The notes: generated from the letters alone by a model not told the origin. A stretch of DNA of 64,000 nucleotides from Rhizobium sp. BK313 (GCF_014193655.1 NZ_JACHZQ010000001.1:2294001-2358000), one strand, 5' to 3'; positions 8,983-17,469 are shown, counted from the stretch's first letter. A program made the numbers and translations.

Positions 8983-9296
8983 CTTTCACAGCTGACAAAA
9001 GAGCGGAAGGTCTACTGTCCAAGTCAGATGGGGATAGATGTTAACGGCTCGATCGTTAGCTAAATCTGTTTAGTTTGCCGGATTTCCACCGAAAAGATGC
9101 CTCAACAAAATAGCCTTGGTAGAGGTCGTTTCGGAAGCAAACAACCGACCTTGCGCCTATGCTCTGGGCGTTCGTCGTTGCAATCTAGTCGCTGGATCGA
9201 ATGTCCCGAGCTTGGCCAAACCACTGCTCGCCCTTCCCCCACCCGTCAGAATCAGGGATAAATCGCCCTCTGATTGGTCACGAGGACGATCTTAGA
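8983..9296. other. Intergenic stretch between PBP gene and DUF1214 gene
   Basis: About 310 bases without a gene. One imperfect inverted repeat is visible at 9040-9060 (GTTAACG-N7-CGTTAGC, one mismatch). The right part presumably carries the promoter for the DUF1214/DUF1254 pair; I cannot point to a confident -35/-10. Confidence 0.4.
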
Positions 9297-9884
9297 GTGT
9301 TCCGGGTTCCCCTTCTTGTTGCGCTTTCGCTGCTGATCGCCTTCGGCGGGGGGATCGTATTCACGCTTTTTGCACTGGATGCGACCTCCGGTTTCGGCGC
9401 GATCAAGCTTGGCGCCTGGCAGGCATTTCCGGAAATGCACACGGCCGACGCTGATCCTTATGCGAAATCGCATCGCGCTCGCGCCGGGCGATTGCTTTAC
9501 GGCAGCGCAGAGGGGCTGGTGTTTACCGCCTCCGATGACAGTGCCGGCGCGCGGCTGACGGCGGGCTGCAGCTATCGCATCAGCGGCCAGACACCGCCGG
9601 CGCGGCTGTGGACGCTGTTCATCGCGGGTAATGACGGCGAGCCTCTCGACGAATCCCCTGGCCGGCCGGCTGCGCTCAATTCCTGGATCGTGCTGCGCAA
9701 TCCGGATTCGAGCTTCACCATCACCGTTTCGCCGGACGCGCAAGCTGGCAATTGGCTGGCGCTGCCGGCCTCGGGCAACTTCCGTCTGGTGTGGACGCTG
9801 CTGGATTCGCCTGCAGCCGGCAATTCCGGCCTCATCGATCTGTCCATGCCGAAGCTCGAGAAAATCGGGTGCGGCCATGTTTAG
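9297..9884 (+). CDS. DUF1214 domain-containing exported/membrane protein
   Basis: About 195 residues from a GTG start preceded by GAGGA. An N-terminal membrane helix (VPLLVALSLLIAFGGGIVFTLFAL) is followed by a DUF1214-type domain with the motifs YRISGQTPPARLWTLFIAG and NSWIVLRNPDSSFTITVSP. The domain is usually the C-terminal half of DUF1254-DUF1214 fusion proteins of unknown function. Here it is a separate gene, overlapping by 8 bases with the DUF1254-like gene that follows, so the two products probably act together in the envelope. An ATG at 9201 would add 32 unlikely residues. Confidence 0.8.
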   Translation: MFRVPLLVALSLLIAFGGGIVFTLFALDATSGFGAIKLGAWQAFPEMHTADADPYAKSHRARAGRLLYGSAEGLVFTASDDSAGARLTAGCSYRISGQTPPARLWTLFIAGNDGEPLDESPGRPAALNSWIVLRNPDSSFTITVSPDAQAGNWLALPASGNFRLVWTLLDSPAAGNSGLIDLSMPKLEKIGCGHV

Positions 9885-10425
9885 GGCTGTTTTCGCCATC
9901 CTTACCGGCGTGCTTGGTGCCGCACTGTTGCATGTCATCATCATCCTCTCCCTGCCGCATTTTTCCGACCGCGACGCCTATACCCGCGTCGAGGACGAAG
10001 GCGATGAAAACCATTTCTACATGCTGGACGACAAGGATGACGATGCAGGGCTTTCCAACAATGATCCGTATATCCGTACCGCCGTCTGCGCCTTCGACAT
10101 CGGAACCCAGCCGATCCGCCTGACGGCCAAGGGAAACGTGCCGTTCTGGTCTCTGTCGGTCTATGACGCCGCGTCGAACGAGGTGTTCAGCATGAGCGAC
10201 CGCACCTCGGTCGGTGGCGTGCTGGATTTGCTGATCGCCTCGCCGATCCAGCTCACAGGAATCCGCAAAGCACTGCCGCCGTCGCTTGCTCAATCGATCC
10301 TCGTCGAGGCTCCGCGCGCCCAGGGGTATGTCGTGCTGCGCACGATGGAGCCGCAGGCAAGTTTTGGTGATGCCGCCCGAGATTTTCTGTCGGAAGCCGG
10401 ATGCGATGTGTTTGATGGACAGTGA
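9877..10425 (+). CDS. DUF1254-like membrane protein
   Basis: A 182-residue protein starting MFRAVFAILTGVLGAALLHVIIIL, a clear N-terminal membrane anchor, followed by an exported domain with a conserved-looking core (TAVCAFDIGTQPIRLTAKGNVPFWSLSVYD) and a C-terminal RTMEPQASFGDAARDFLSEAGC. It is the usual partner of DUF1214 genes in Rhizobiales. The start overlaps the previous gene by 8 bases, giving a two-gene unit. No enzymatic motif is apparent; function unknown. Confidence 0.75.
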   Translation: MFRAVFAILTGVLGAALLHVIIILSLPHFSDRDAYTRVEDEGDENHFYMLDDKDDDAGLSNNDPYIRTAVCAFDIGTQPIRLTAKGNVPFWSLSVYDAASNEVFSMSDRTSVGGVLDLLIASPIQLTGIRKALPPSLAQSILVEAPRAQGYVVLRTMEPQASFGDAARDFLSEAGCDVFDGQ

Positions 10426-10511
10426 AATTTCGCGGAAAGCTGGAGGCTGGCCGGATCTGGCAAGGACAAGCAGCCGACCTCACGACTAACACAGCTCAAG
10501 CCATGATATTG

Positions 10512-10531
10512 ACAAACGCCCTAACGGGCGT
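10512..10531 (-). terminator. Possible weak terminator for the 55-codon gene
   Basis: Perfect hairpin ACGCCC-taac-GGGCGT. On the minus strand it is followed by a T-rich but interrupted run (TTGTCAATAT). It lies about 30 bases after the stop codon of the small minus-strand gene at 10563-10730. Confidence 0.35.
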
Positions 10532-10562
10532 CGCCGGCGCATATCGCCAGCACAATGCCGGA

Positions 10563-10730
10563 CTATTTACCCTTCGCCCGCTTCGGTCCCGTTCCGGGAC
10601 GGTGGGAGCTGACGTCAAGGCGTTCATAGCGCACGCCGGTGAACAGAAGAATTTTCGCCTCGACCGGCTCCTTTTGAGCTCGTAGCGGCAATCGTGACCT
10701 TCGGTCCAACAGGGATATGATCTCTGCCAT
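10563..10730 (-). CDS. Small conserved hypothetical protein (55 aa), FTGVRYER motif
   Basis: A 55-residue protein starting MAEIISLLDRR, with central motif KILLFTGVRYERLD and a basic tail ending KRAKGK. A Shine-Dalgarno GGAGA lies six bases before the ATG. Small proteins with a (I/L)LFFTGVRYER-like segment are common in Rhizobiales as far as I recall, always without known function. Too short for most gene callers. Three of the six other long open frames over this interval are antisense or out-of-frame shadows and look non-coding by comparison. Confidence 0.65.
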   Translation of the reverse strand: MAEIISLLDRRSRLPLRAQKEPVEAKILLFTGVRYERLDVSSHRPGTGPKRAKGK

Positions 10731-11266
10731 TCTCGTCTCCATTTATGGCCCGAGACGGATGAACTTGCGACTAATTTCACCCTGCCCGCTTTCCAAGCGG
10801 GCTGGCGTTCCCTCCAGTCTTTGCCACCTCCCTGCGGCTCCGACAAAAGGGCATTCACGCCATTCTCACGGCATTCCTCAGACACCGTGACATGGGCGCC
10901 CAAATGAGGCGACCATGCGAACAATCATGCAACTAAACTCTGCAAATCGCTGTTTTCACCCGAATTGAGACATACTGTAGTTAACAGAATGCTAATCATT
11001 GCCACGCCTCGCCTGGGCTATCCCTGGGCTGTCGCGGCATCGTGATTATCTAACGCTGAGTGGGCGGATTTGGTTTCATATACGATGTAAAAATCTTCAG
11101 AATCATTTTAGCGACAAAACTTCGCGAAATCATATCCTTAGGCAAACAAAAGCCACTATCCGCCAATAATCGCGCAAGCTCGCGCGTTGCAGAAAAGTGT
11201 CACGCAAATATTATTTGCGACAACGAAAATTTAACGTATTGTAACGAGCGAAACAGAGGGCGGGCA
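10731..11266. other. Intergenic stretch with AT-rich promoter region
   Basis: About 535 bases with no convincing gene. The right part (11080-11250) is clearly more AT-rich than its surroundings, and probably carries the promoter of the 68-residue gene starting at 11267. A long frame that continues upstream of that ATG through this AT-rich part has poor codon use and is not treated as coding. Confidence 0.4.
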
Positions 11267-11473
11267 ATGTCAGCGACGGCCAATTCCTTCTTCTCCCCGG
11301 AGGACGTCATCGTGCTGCGCGGCGCGCTGGATAAATGGTGCCTGGAGAAGCGGGTAGATATCAAAAGCACCGAGGCCCAATTCGCGGCAACGGCAGCGCT
11401 CGGCCTGTTTCAATCCGGCTACAACACGTCCGAGAAGCTGCTGGCGGCCCTGCGCGAGCACAAGGGCCTTTGA
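11267..11473 (+). CDS. Conserved small hypothetical protein (68 aa)
   Basis: A 68-residue cytoplasmic protein beginning MSATANSFFSPEDVIVLRGALDKWC and ending in a helix LLAALREHKGL. GAGGG lies just upstream of the ATG. Predicted all-helical, no signal peptide, no recognisable catalytic motif. The segment EDVIVLRGALDKWCLEK is the kind of sequence shared by a Rhizobiales family of short proteins, but I do not recognise a named family. The AT-rich region upstream suggests strong or regulated expression. Confidence 0.7.
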   Translation: MSATANSFFSPEDVIVLRGALDKWCLEKRVDIKSTEAQFAATAALGLFQSGYNTSEKLLAALREHKGL

Positions 11474-12014
11474 GCCGTTGATGCTTGGCGCCAAAATTCC
11501 CAGAACTCTCAAAAGAAGACCGGTTTTGGACCGCCGAAAGCTTTCGCTCGCGGCAACTTTTCCTCCATGCCGACAAGACAAACCAGCGAAGCTCTTATAA
11601 GTTGAATGTGGTAGTCAGCGCATCACGGCGAAACAGTTTCCACGAAGGTTGAGCGCCCGCAGACGCAACCACTCCAGCGAAAATTCGCCCGTTTTCCTGG
11701 CGCAAGCTTAGCGCGCAATTTTTATTCGGATTTTAATAAAGTTTTCACCAACCGTTAACCCTGCGCACCTTACTCTCCCGAAAAAGCCAGATCAGGACGA
11801 CCGTGTCCACGCCCGTTTCGACAGCCACCGCCAATTGCGCCCGCGGGAACCAAAGCGCGATCCGGTTCGGCCATAGACAGACGCAGCGTCGCACGGACTT
11901 GCCGATCAGGCTCCCGTCTTTTTTGTTTCGCGTATCAGTATGGGTGTTGGCGTGCGTGACCGGTTTCGAGACCTCGAAGAGCCTGCGACTGTCCGCAAGA
12001 AGGATGTGGTTCTG
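11474..12014. other. Intergenic stretch with a possible upstream coupled open frame
   Basis: About 540 bases. The middle (11710-11770) is AT-rich and ends in AACCGTTAACC, a promoter-like composition also present at 16160-16195 before another gene. From 11803 a GTG-initiated frame of 70 codons runs to a TGA that overlaps the ATG of the DUF2336 gene (TGATG). Its product is Arg-rich and not recognisable, so I do not call it a gene. Confidence 0.4.
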
Positions 12015-12980
12015 ATGGCGACGGTCACCAGTTTCGAGGGTTTGACTCATCCGTCGAAATCGGAGCTTCGCCAGTTTGCAGAGCTTTTTACTCCTCTCTT
12101 CCAGGCCTCGTCCGACGAGGCAAAACGTCAGGCGGTCGCGGCGCTGTCGCAATGCCTGACGGTGCCTCCGGCCGTCTCCCTCTTCATCGGCTGCCAGCCG
12201 ATTGCCATCGCCGCTCCGTTTCTCACAAGTTCGCAGGCGATCGATGACGACACGCTGATCACCATCGCACGCACGCAGGGCGCCGCCCATGCGAAAGCGA
12301 TCGTCCGCCGTCCCTCTCTGTCTCCCAAAGTCATCGACGCCCTTGTGAGCCTGCACCAGGCCGAGCCGGAGCGCGGCATGACCATATCCGAGACCTCGAT
12401 GGACTTCTCCGTTCAGGCTGCAAAGCCCGAACCGAGCGCAGCGGATACCGAGGCCGAGCGGCTCGCCCGTGAGGAAGCCCTGCGGCAGAAGATCAAACAG
12501 GTCGCCCGCCATCTCGCCCGTGACGATAATGATCGTCTGGGTTTGCGCAATCTTTCCGACGTGCAGGAAGCGTTGCTCGTGCGTTTCGCCCGTGAGCGCG
12601 AGGCGCAGCAATTTGCCGCCACGCTCGCCGACGCGCTTTCCTCCAGCCGCTGGCTTGCCGAGCGCATCATGATCGACACGTCCGGCCAGCAGCTCGCGGT
12701 GACGCTGGTGAGCCTCGGTATGGGCTTTGCCGACGCCGTCTATGCGCTGGAGCGCTTCTATCCTCATCTGGCCGAACAGCACGGCAGCGTCAGCCGCGCC
12801 TGGCTGGTGCTTGACAGCATCGATGCTGAGGAAAGTCAGGCCCGTGTCGAAGCCTGGCGTCGCGCCGACAGCTACACCTATCTGCCGCCGGAACAAAAGC
12901 CCGCGCCGCGCTCCGGTGCACCGCTCTTCGGCGCCAAGGCAAGTCCGATCCGCGAATTGCGCGTCGTGAGCCGGCGATAG
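12015..12980 (+). CDS. DUF2336 domain-containing protein
   Basis: A 321-residue soluble protein starting MATVTSFEGLTHPSKSELRQFAELF. It is largely helical, with repeated patterns of the HEAT-like kind typical for DUF2336 (DEAKRQAVAALSQCL near the start; SPKVIDALVSLH; then AERLAREEALRQKIKQVARHL and RFAREREAQQFAATLADAL). DUF2336 proteins occur in alphaproteobacteria and have no settled role. A longer frame to 11940 exists, but similarity begins at this Met and AAGGA lies 10 bases upstream. Followed after 7 bases by the convergent DUF1491 gene. Confidence 0.85.
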   Translation: MATVTSFEGLTHPSKSELRQFAELFTPLFQASSDEAKRQAVAALSQCLTVPPAVSLFIGCQPIAIAAPFLTSSQAIDDDTLITIARTQGAAHAKAIVRRPSLSPKVIDALVSLHQAEPERGMTISETSMDFSVQAAKPEPSAADTEAERLAREEALRQKIKQVARHLARDDNDRLGLRNLSDVQEALLVRFAREREAQQFAATLADALSSSRWLAERIMIDTSGQQLAVTLVSLGMGFADAVYALERFYPHLAEQHGSVSRAWLVLDSIDAEESQARVEAWRRADSYTYLPPEQKPAPRSGAPLFGAKASPIRELRVVSRR

Positions 12981-12987
12981 GTCGTCG

Positions 12988-13350
12988 TCAGCCGTCGAGC
13001 GGGTTGCTTCGCTGATCGGCCACGGGGACAATATCGGCGATATCATCAGTCTCCAGCTCGATTATCCAGAGATCGGGATCGAATTTCATCTCACGGTCGA
13101 GCATCTGCCTGACATCTTCAGGTTCCCTGCGATCCATACGGACCTCAAACAGGCGCGTCCCGCTTTCCTCTTCATCGAAGAAGCTTTGCGGAGCGGGGGC
13201 ATACAGTGTTTCCAGCCCGTCGCGAAAACGCTGGCGGATGAAGATCGCTCCAGCTTCCTCGGCGCCCCTGTGTTCGACAGCGGCAAAATCGCCGCGGGCG
13301 AAAAGGCGGCGGGTCAAAGCCGAAACGAAGATGTCGCTGCGCAATCTCAT
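12988..13350 (-). CDS. DUF1491 family protein
   Basis: A 120-residue protein starting MRLRSDIFVSALTRRLFARGDFAAVEHRG, the standard opening of DUF1491, followed by GAIFIRQRF and a C-terminal ERREMKFDPDLWIIELE-type motif (here DREMKFDPDLWIIELE). Small cytoplasmic protein of unknown function, widespread in Rhizobiales. It follows the peptidoglycan-binding protein gene on the same strand after 47 bases and may be cotranscribed with it and the kinase gene. Confidence 0.9.
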   Translation of the reverse strand: MRLRSDIFVSALTRRLFARGDFAAVEHRGAEEAGAIFIRQRFRDGLETLYAPAPQSFFDEEESGTRLFEVRMDRREPEDVRQMLDREMKFDPDLWIIELETDDIADIVPVADQRSNPLDG

Positions 13351-13397
13351 GGTTGAGCTATAACGGCCAGCCAGGGACGACGCAATCAAGGGAAGAA

Positions 13398-14465
13398 CTA
13401 AAGCGCGCCGATGTCCTGCAGTTTCTTCAGAACCGCCATATCGGGCTCACCGGTTTCCGGCAACCGGTAGTGCTTCTGAAACCGGCGGATGGCCGCCTTG
13501 GTCTGTTCGCCGGCGACGCCGTCGACGCTGACACTGCTATAGGCGATGTTGCTCAAACCCTTCTGGATCTGCATCACCATGTTAACGGTGTTGGCCGCGT
13601 CGCTTGGCGCGCTCTTGGGCGCAGCGTTCGTCTTGATATTCTTCTCGGCGCTCTGAATGGCAGCAGCGACGGGATCGATGGCGGAGGCGTTGGCCGAGAC
13701 GTTGACGGGCCGCTCCACAGGGACGGCCGCGACGGTTGCCTTGTTGGTTGTGTGGGCGCCTATGCCGGCATCGTTGGCCTTCAGCGCGGCCAGTAGCTCA
13801 GGGCTTGCCTCGCCAGTCTGCGCCAGGCCGGACGCTTCCTGGAAGAACAGGATGGCGGCCGTCGTGCGCGATCCGACGACACCGTCGGCGGAACCGTCAT
13901 AAAGGCCGCGGCGGATCAGTTCGGCCTGCACGTCAGCAACCAGTTTCGATGGCGCTGCGGTGGCCGCGGTCGGTGTTTGCGTTGCCGGCAAGCTGGCGGT
14001 TTGAATCGTTTCGGCGGGAGCCGCCGCCCGCTGTTTGGACACGGCGGCATTCGCCGTCGCCGGGTCCTGCCGCTCTATGCGGAAGGTGGTGACGTTGCCG
14101 GCATCGGCCTGCTGCGCATGCGGGAAAGGCTTACGGCCGGGGATCTGATACGGAGAGTTGGGATCGCGCGTGCGCAGCAGCGGCGACGGGTGTACGCCTG
14201 GCTGATACCAGAGCGCATTGGTAGTAACGAAACCGAAGACCGCGAAAAAGATTGCGACACCGCCGGCGATCGCCGGATGCCGGCCGACAGCGCCGCCGAA
14301 CAAACCGGCCAGCGCACTCACGCCGCGCACACCGAGGCCGCCCAGCGCGCCAGCACCGCGCAGGCCAAGGCTGCCGACGGCAACCGCCCCCCGGGAAGCA
14401 AGGCCGGGCTGCTTACGCCTGCCCCTGCCCTTTCCCTTAGGCGATTTTCGCTTTTGCGGGGCCAT
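13398..14465 (-). CDS. Membrane protein with two peptidoglycan-binding domains
   Basis: A 355-residue protein. The basic N terminus (MAPQKRKSPKGKGRGRRKQ) is followed by a Gly/Ala-rich segment and one TM helix (about 66-83, HPAIAGGVAIFFAVFGFVTT). The periplasmic part has a Pro/Ala-rich linker and two PG_binding_1 domains: VQAELIRRGLYDGSADGVVG...AILFFQEASGL (about 178-225) and MQIQKGLSNIAYSSVSVDGVAG...AIRRFQKHYRL (about 300-345). It probably anchors an inner-membrane complex to the cell wall. Its start overlaps the 3' end of the histidine kinase gene by 29 bases, so the two are translationally linked. Confidence 0.88.
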   Translation of the reverse strand: MAPQKRKSPKGKGRGRRKQPGLASRGAVAVGSLGLRGAGALGGLGVRGVSALAGLFGGAVGRHPAIAGGVAIFFAVFGFVTTNALWYQPGVHPSPLLRTRDPNSPYQIPGRKPFPHAQQADAGNVTTFRIERQDPATANAAVSKQRAAAPAETIQTASLPATQTPTAATAAPSKLVADVQAELIRRGLYDGSADGVVGSRTTAAILFFQEASGLAQTGEASPELLAALKANDAGIGAHTTNKATVAAVPVERPVNVSANASAIDPVAAAIQSAEKNIKTNAAPKSAPSDAANTVNMVMQIQKGLSNIAYSSVSVDGVAGEQTKAAIRRFQKHYRLPETGEPDMAVLKKLQDIGAL

Positions 14466-15972
14466 TCACCTCTTCCTCTTTTCGCCTCTCATTCATCTCC
14501 AGATTATGTTTCAGACGTGGCGGAAAATCGACCGTGCGACTGACATCCACAGGCGACTGTACCGCCACAGCACCGGAACCGTCGAAAGGGATAAGGATCG
14601 TTATGACCGTGCCCTCGCCTGGTGCGCTGGCGATGGCAAAGCTGCCGCCATGCAGCGCCACCAGCCCCTTGACTAGCGACAGGCCGAGCCCGGTGCCGGC
14701 ATAGCGGCGGGTGTAATCGTTCTGGATCTGCACGAAAGGCTGACCCAGCGAGGCGAGCCGCTCGTTAGCGATACCGATTCCGGTGTCGCTGACCGCGAGC
14801 TTCAGCATTCCGTCGGTGATTGCCGCATCGATTGTGACAGCGCCACCAGCATCGGTGAATTTGATAGCGTTGCCGACAAGGTTGATGAGAATTTGCTGGA
14901 CGGCGCGCTGGTCGGCGACGATATCACCGAGGCCGCGCTGCACGCGGCTCGTCAACGTCAGTCCCTTTTCCTTTGCCTGCAGAGCCAGCATAGCTTCGCA
15001 AGCACCGATGGAGGCTTCAATCGGGAAAGGCTCGAGCAGAAGTTCATAGCGGCCAGCCTCGATCTTGCTCATGTCAAGCATGGTGTTGACGACAGAAAGC
15101 AAGTGCGCGCCGGACTGACGGATCAGGCCGACATATTCACGTTGGCGATTGTTCTCGAGCTTGCCGAAATATTCGCCGCTGAGGATATCTGAGAAGCCGA
15201 GGATAGCGTTGAGCGGCGTGCGCAGCTCATGGCTGACGGCGGCGAGGAAGCGTGACTTGGCATCATTGGCCGATTCGGCCTCGGCCGCCTTGCGATCAGC
15301 CTCCTCGCGAAGTTGCTGATCGTAGGAAATATCGCGCGACTGGCTGACGATCGCGGTCAACCGGCCTTCGCTGTCTCGCCGCGCACTCATTTCCATGCGG
15401 ATATGGACGAACTGATCGTTGCCCTCGACAACGGCCGAGCGCTCCAAACGCAAGTCAACACCAAGGGCATCGCGGCCCTGGCGAAGCTTATCGACGGCCT
15501 GCACGAAGAGGATGCGGTCGGAGACATGTATCTGCTCGACAAAGCCGCGGCCGGAGGGGTCACGCATCCAGCTCAGGAATTCGGCGCGGTCGCGGCCACC
15601 GACGCCGGTGACATTACCCTGCGGATCGAACAGGAGCACGAGACCACAAGCCGCCTCCAACATCAGATCACGATGTTCGACGACGACGGCATCGACCGGC
15701 CCGGAGGCAGGGCGCTGACGCGACAGCGCAATGCTGCCGACGGCGGAAAACAGGAAAGCGGCGCAAACCGTGGCGACGCCAACCGGCAATGCCACGGCAG
15801 GGCTGGTGATGAAGGAGAGTCCTGCCGGAACAACGACAAGAGCCGCAGACGAGGCGAGCGCGAGGCGACGCAGGATCGCCAATTCCTGTCCACGGACCTC
15901 GCCATTCCCGCTTGTCCGGGAGAGCCAGCTTCCGCCTGCCCGGTCCACGAGGGCTCCAGCCCTGCCAGCCAT
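14437..15972 (-). CDS. Membrane sensor histidine kinase with PAS-like domain (PleC/DivJ-like candidate)
   Basis: About 511 residues. Two TM helices (about 38-60 and 62-83) are followed by a PAS-like region (LLFDPQGNVTGVGG...) and coiled linker, then HisKA with SHELRTPLNAILGFSDIL (acceptor His at about 256), N box NLVGNAIKFT and G boxes SDTGIGI and YAGTGLGLSLVKGL. No receiver domain, which excludes CckA. The H-box resembles PleC/DivJ-type cell-cycle kinases of alphaproteobacteria; that assignment is inference. A GTG start at 16014 would add 14 residues. Overlaps the peptidoglycan-binding protein gene downstream. Confidence 0.85.
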   Translation of the reverse strand: MAGRAGALVDRAGGSWLSRTSGNGEVRGQELAILRRLALASSAALVVVPAGLSFITSPAVALPVGVATVCAAFLFSAVGSIALSRQRPASGPVDAVVVEHRDLMLEAACGLVLLFDPQGNVTGVGGRDRAEFLSWMRDPSGRGFVEQIHVSDRILFVQAVDKLRQGRDALGVDLRLERSAVVEGNDQFVHIRMEMSARRDSEGRLTAIVSQSRDISYDQQLREEADRKAAEAESANDAKSRFLAAVSHELRTPLNAILGFSDILSGEYFGKLENNRQREYVGLIRQSGAHLLSVVNTMLDMSKIEAGRYELLLEPFPIEASIGACEAMLALQAKEKGLTLTSRVQRGLGDIVADQRAVQQILINLVGNAIKFTDAGGAVTIDAAITDGMLKLAVSDTGIGIANERLASLGQPFVQIQNDYTRRYAGTGLGLSLVKGLVALHGGSFAIASAPGEGTVITILIPFDGSGAVAVQSPVDVSRTVDFPPRLKHNLEMNERRKEEEVNGPAKAKIA

Positions 15973-16443
15973 GTTACTCAATACGCGCACACCAAAACCC
16001 GTACAAACGGTCACTTATTCAACCGCACAATAGGCCTTGGCGACTTAAGGAAAGAATAAAGGACGGACGCGCAGATCAGGCGAAAAAGCCCGAAAATCTC
16101 GTTTTGACGCACATTGCGAGACCTTTGGCTTTTGTGGTTAACAGCGGGTAAGCAGCGGATTTTATTTAGATTTCCGTCACACGTTAACCTTTGCACGGAG
16201 ATCGATGCCCGCAAGCCCCGGGATATCAGGCAGATCGGCCGAGACATGCTTAACAGCAATCGCTACAATTCGATGCAAATGCGCTTGAAATGCCGAAAGC
16301 TACAATTTGAATCAAATTTGCCGAAAATACATCCAAGTTTTGAAAAGCGATGTTGTCCTCTGCCGCGATAGGGTCTGAGCAACATCAGATAAACGAGTTC
16401 GAATCGGCGACAAGACCGAGCGAAATAAAGGATGGGCAAGGCA
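15973..16443. other. Divergent intergenic region between kinase and DUF5330 genes
   Basis: About 470 bases that must carry both promoters. An AT-rich block with GTTAAC half-sites occurs at 16136-16195 (TTAACAGCGGGTAA and CGTTAACC). These resemble CtrA half-sites (TTAA-N7-TTAA), but neither is a full match. No coding potential seen. Confidence 0.4.
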
Positions 16444-16917
16444 ATGTGGTTTCTCATTAGAGCAGGGTTCTGGTTTTCGCTGGTTCTCATGTTCCTGCCG
16501 ATCTTCGCCAAACCGGAGGGCGCTCCACAGTCGGCAGACGAACCGAAGGTACAGGTTTCCGCTGCATTGTCGGCCGCGACCGGTGTCGTGCAATATGTCG
16601 GCGCCATGTGCACGGAAAAGCCCGATGTCTGCCTGAAAGGCGGCGAAACGCTCACCGCACTCGGCTATCAGGCCCGTGACGGCGCCCGGGTTGCCTACGA
16701 TCTCCTGGGCCAGCATTTTAAGGACGACAAGTCCGGCGAGCAGGCATCTGCCAATCAGGCTGCATCGGCCACGGTCAGCCATGAACAGGCGGCAGCCGAA
16801 GCACAGCCGATGCCCGCCAAGCGCACGATCAACACCGAGACTGCCGATGCGGTCGTCACCGGCACGGTCAAGCTGCCGTCCTATATCCCGATACCGTTGC
16901 CGAAACCCAGAACCTGA
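16444..16917 (+). CDS. DUF5330 domain-containing protein
   Basis: A 157-residue protein starting MWFLIRAGFWFSLVLMFLPIFA, an N-terminal signal or anchor segment, followed by a short exported domain with two conserved Cys (GAMCTEKPDVCLKGGETL), an Ala/Gln-rich region, and a Pro-rich end PSYIPIPLPKPRT. This is the typical DUF5330 layout in Rhizobiales; function unknown. An ATG four codons upstream lacks room for a ribosome binding site. A strong terminator follows 26 bases after the stop. Confidence 0.85.
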   Translation: MWFLIRAGFWFSLVLMFLPIFAKPEGAPQSADEPKVQVSAALSAATGVVQYVGAMCTEKPDVCLKGGETLTALGYQARDGARVAYDLLGQHFKDDKSGEQASANQAASATVSHEQAAAEAQPMPAKRTINTETADAVVTGTVKLPSYIPIPLPKPRT

Positions 16918-16943
16918 TCCGTTCCGTCGATACCTGCCCTGCG

Positions 16944-16981
16944 CGCCGTGAGCTTGCCCATCGCTCACGGCGTTCTTTTTT
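16944..16981 (+). terminator. Strong rho-independent terminator after DUF5330 gene
   Basis: Perfect 10-base stem CGCCGTGAGC / GCTCACGGCG with a 9-base loop, followed by TTCTTTTTT. It separates the DUF5330 gene from sufE. Confidence 0.9.
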
Positions 16982-17043
16982 GTCATGGGTTCAAATCATC
17001 GACTGTTTCGCCTATATCCAAGCAAGTAGATAATTGGACTGGC

Positions 17044-17469
17044 ATGATGGCGACGCTTGAGCAGATCATTGACGATTTCTCCTTCCTGGACGACTGGGAG
17101 GATCGCTATCGCTATGTGATCGAACTCGGCAAGGCGCTGCCGGATCTGCCGGAAGAGAAACGGACGCTGGAAAACAAAGTGCAGGGCTGCGCCAGCCAGG
17201 TCTGGCTTGTCACCCACGCCGCGGGCAATCCGGAAAATCCGGTACTGACCTTCGAAGGCGATTCGGATGCGCATATCGTGCGCGGGCTGGTGGCCATCGT
17301 ACTAGCCACTTATTCCGGCAAGCCCGCTTCCGAGATTTCTGCGCTCGATGCTCTCGAGGTCTTCGGCAAGATCGGCCTTGTCGAACATCTTTCCTCGCAG
17401 CGCGCCAACGGATTGCGCTCGATGATCAAGCGAATTCGCGAAGAGGCGAGAGTACGGGCTGCGGCATAG
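17044..17469 (+). CDS. sufE: Cysteine desulfuration protein SufE
   Basis: A 141-residue SufE of normal length. The active site is visible as VQGCASQVWL, whose Cys (about residue 52) accepts sulfane sulfur from SufS and passes it to the SufBCD scaffold for iron-sulfur cluster assembly. The N terminus (LEQIIDDFSFLDDWEDRYRYVIELG) and the C-terminal GLVEHLSSQRANGLRSMIKRI are characteristic. Two adjacent ATG codons can serve as start. It stands alone between two terminators, not in the main suf operon. Confidence 0.95.
   Translation: MMATLEQIIDDFSFLDDWEDRYRYVIELGKALPDLPEEKRTLENKVQGCASQVWLVTHAAGNPENPVLTFEGDSDAHIVRGLVAIVLATYSGKPASEISALDALEVFGKIGLVEHLSSQRANGLRSMIKRIREEARVRAAA

Noticed and set aside
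10496..10924. 142-codon minus-strand frame
   Set aside because: Out of frame with the better-supported 55-codon gene on the same strand; Trp/Arg/Cys-rich translation without family likeness.
11060..11266. Upstream extension of the 68-residue gene
   Set aside because: AT-rich, poor codon use, no ribosome binding site; the ATG at 11267 has one.
11745..13046. 433-codon minus-strand frame over the DUF2336 gene
   Set aside because: Antisense shadow with low-complexity translation; DUF2336 on the plus strand is recognisable.
16136..16200. CtrA-like TTAA half-sites upstream of the histidine kinase
   Set aside because: No complete TTAA-N7-TTAA match; too weak for a site call.
16981..17020. GGTTCAAATC resembling a tRNA T-loop
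   Set aside because: No cloverleaf, acceptor stem or anticodon arm can be formed around it.
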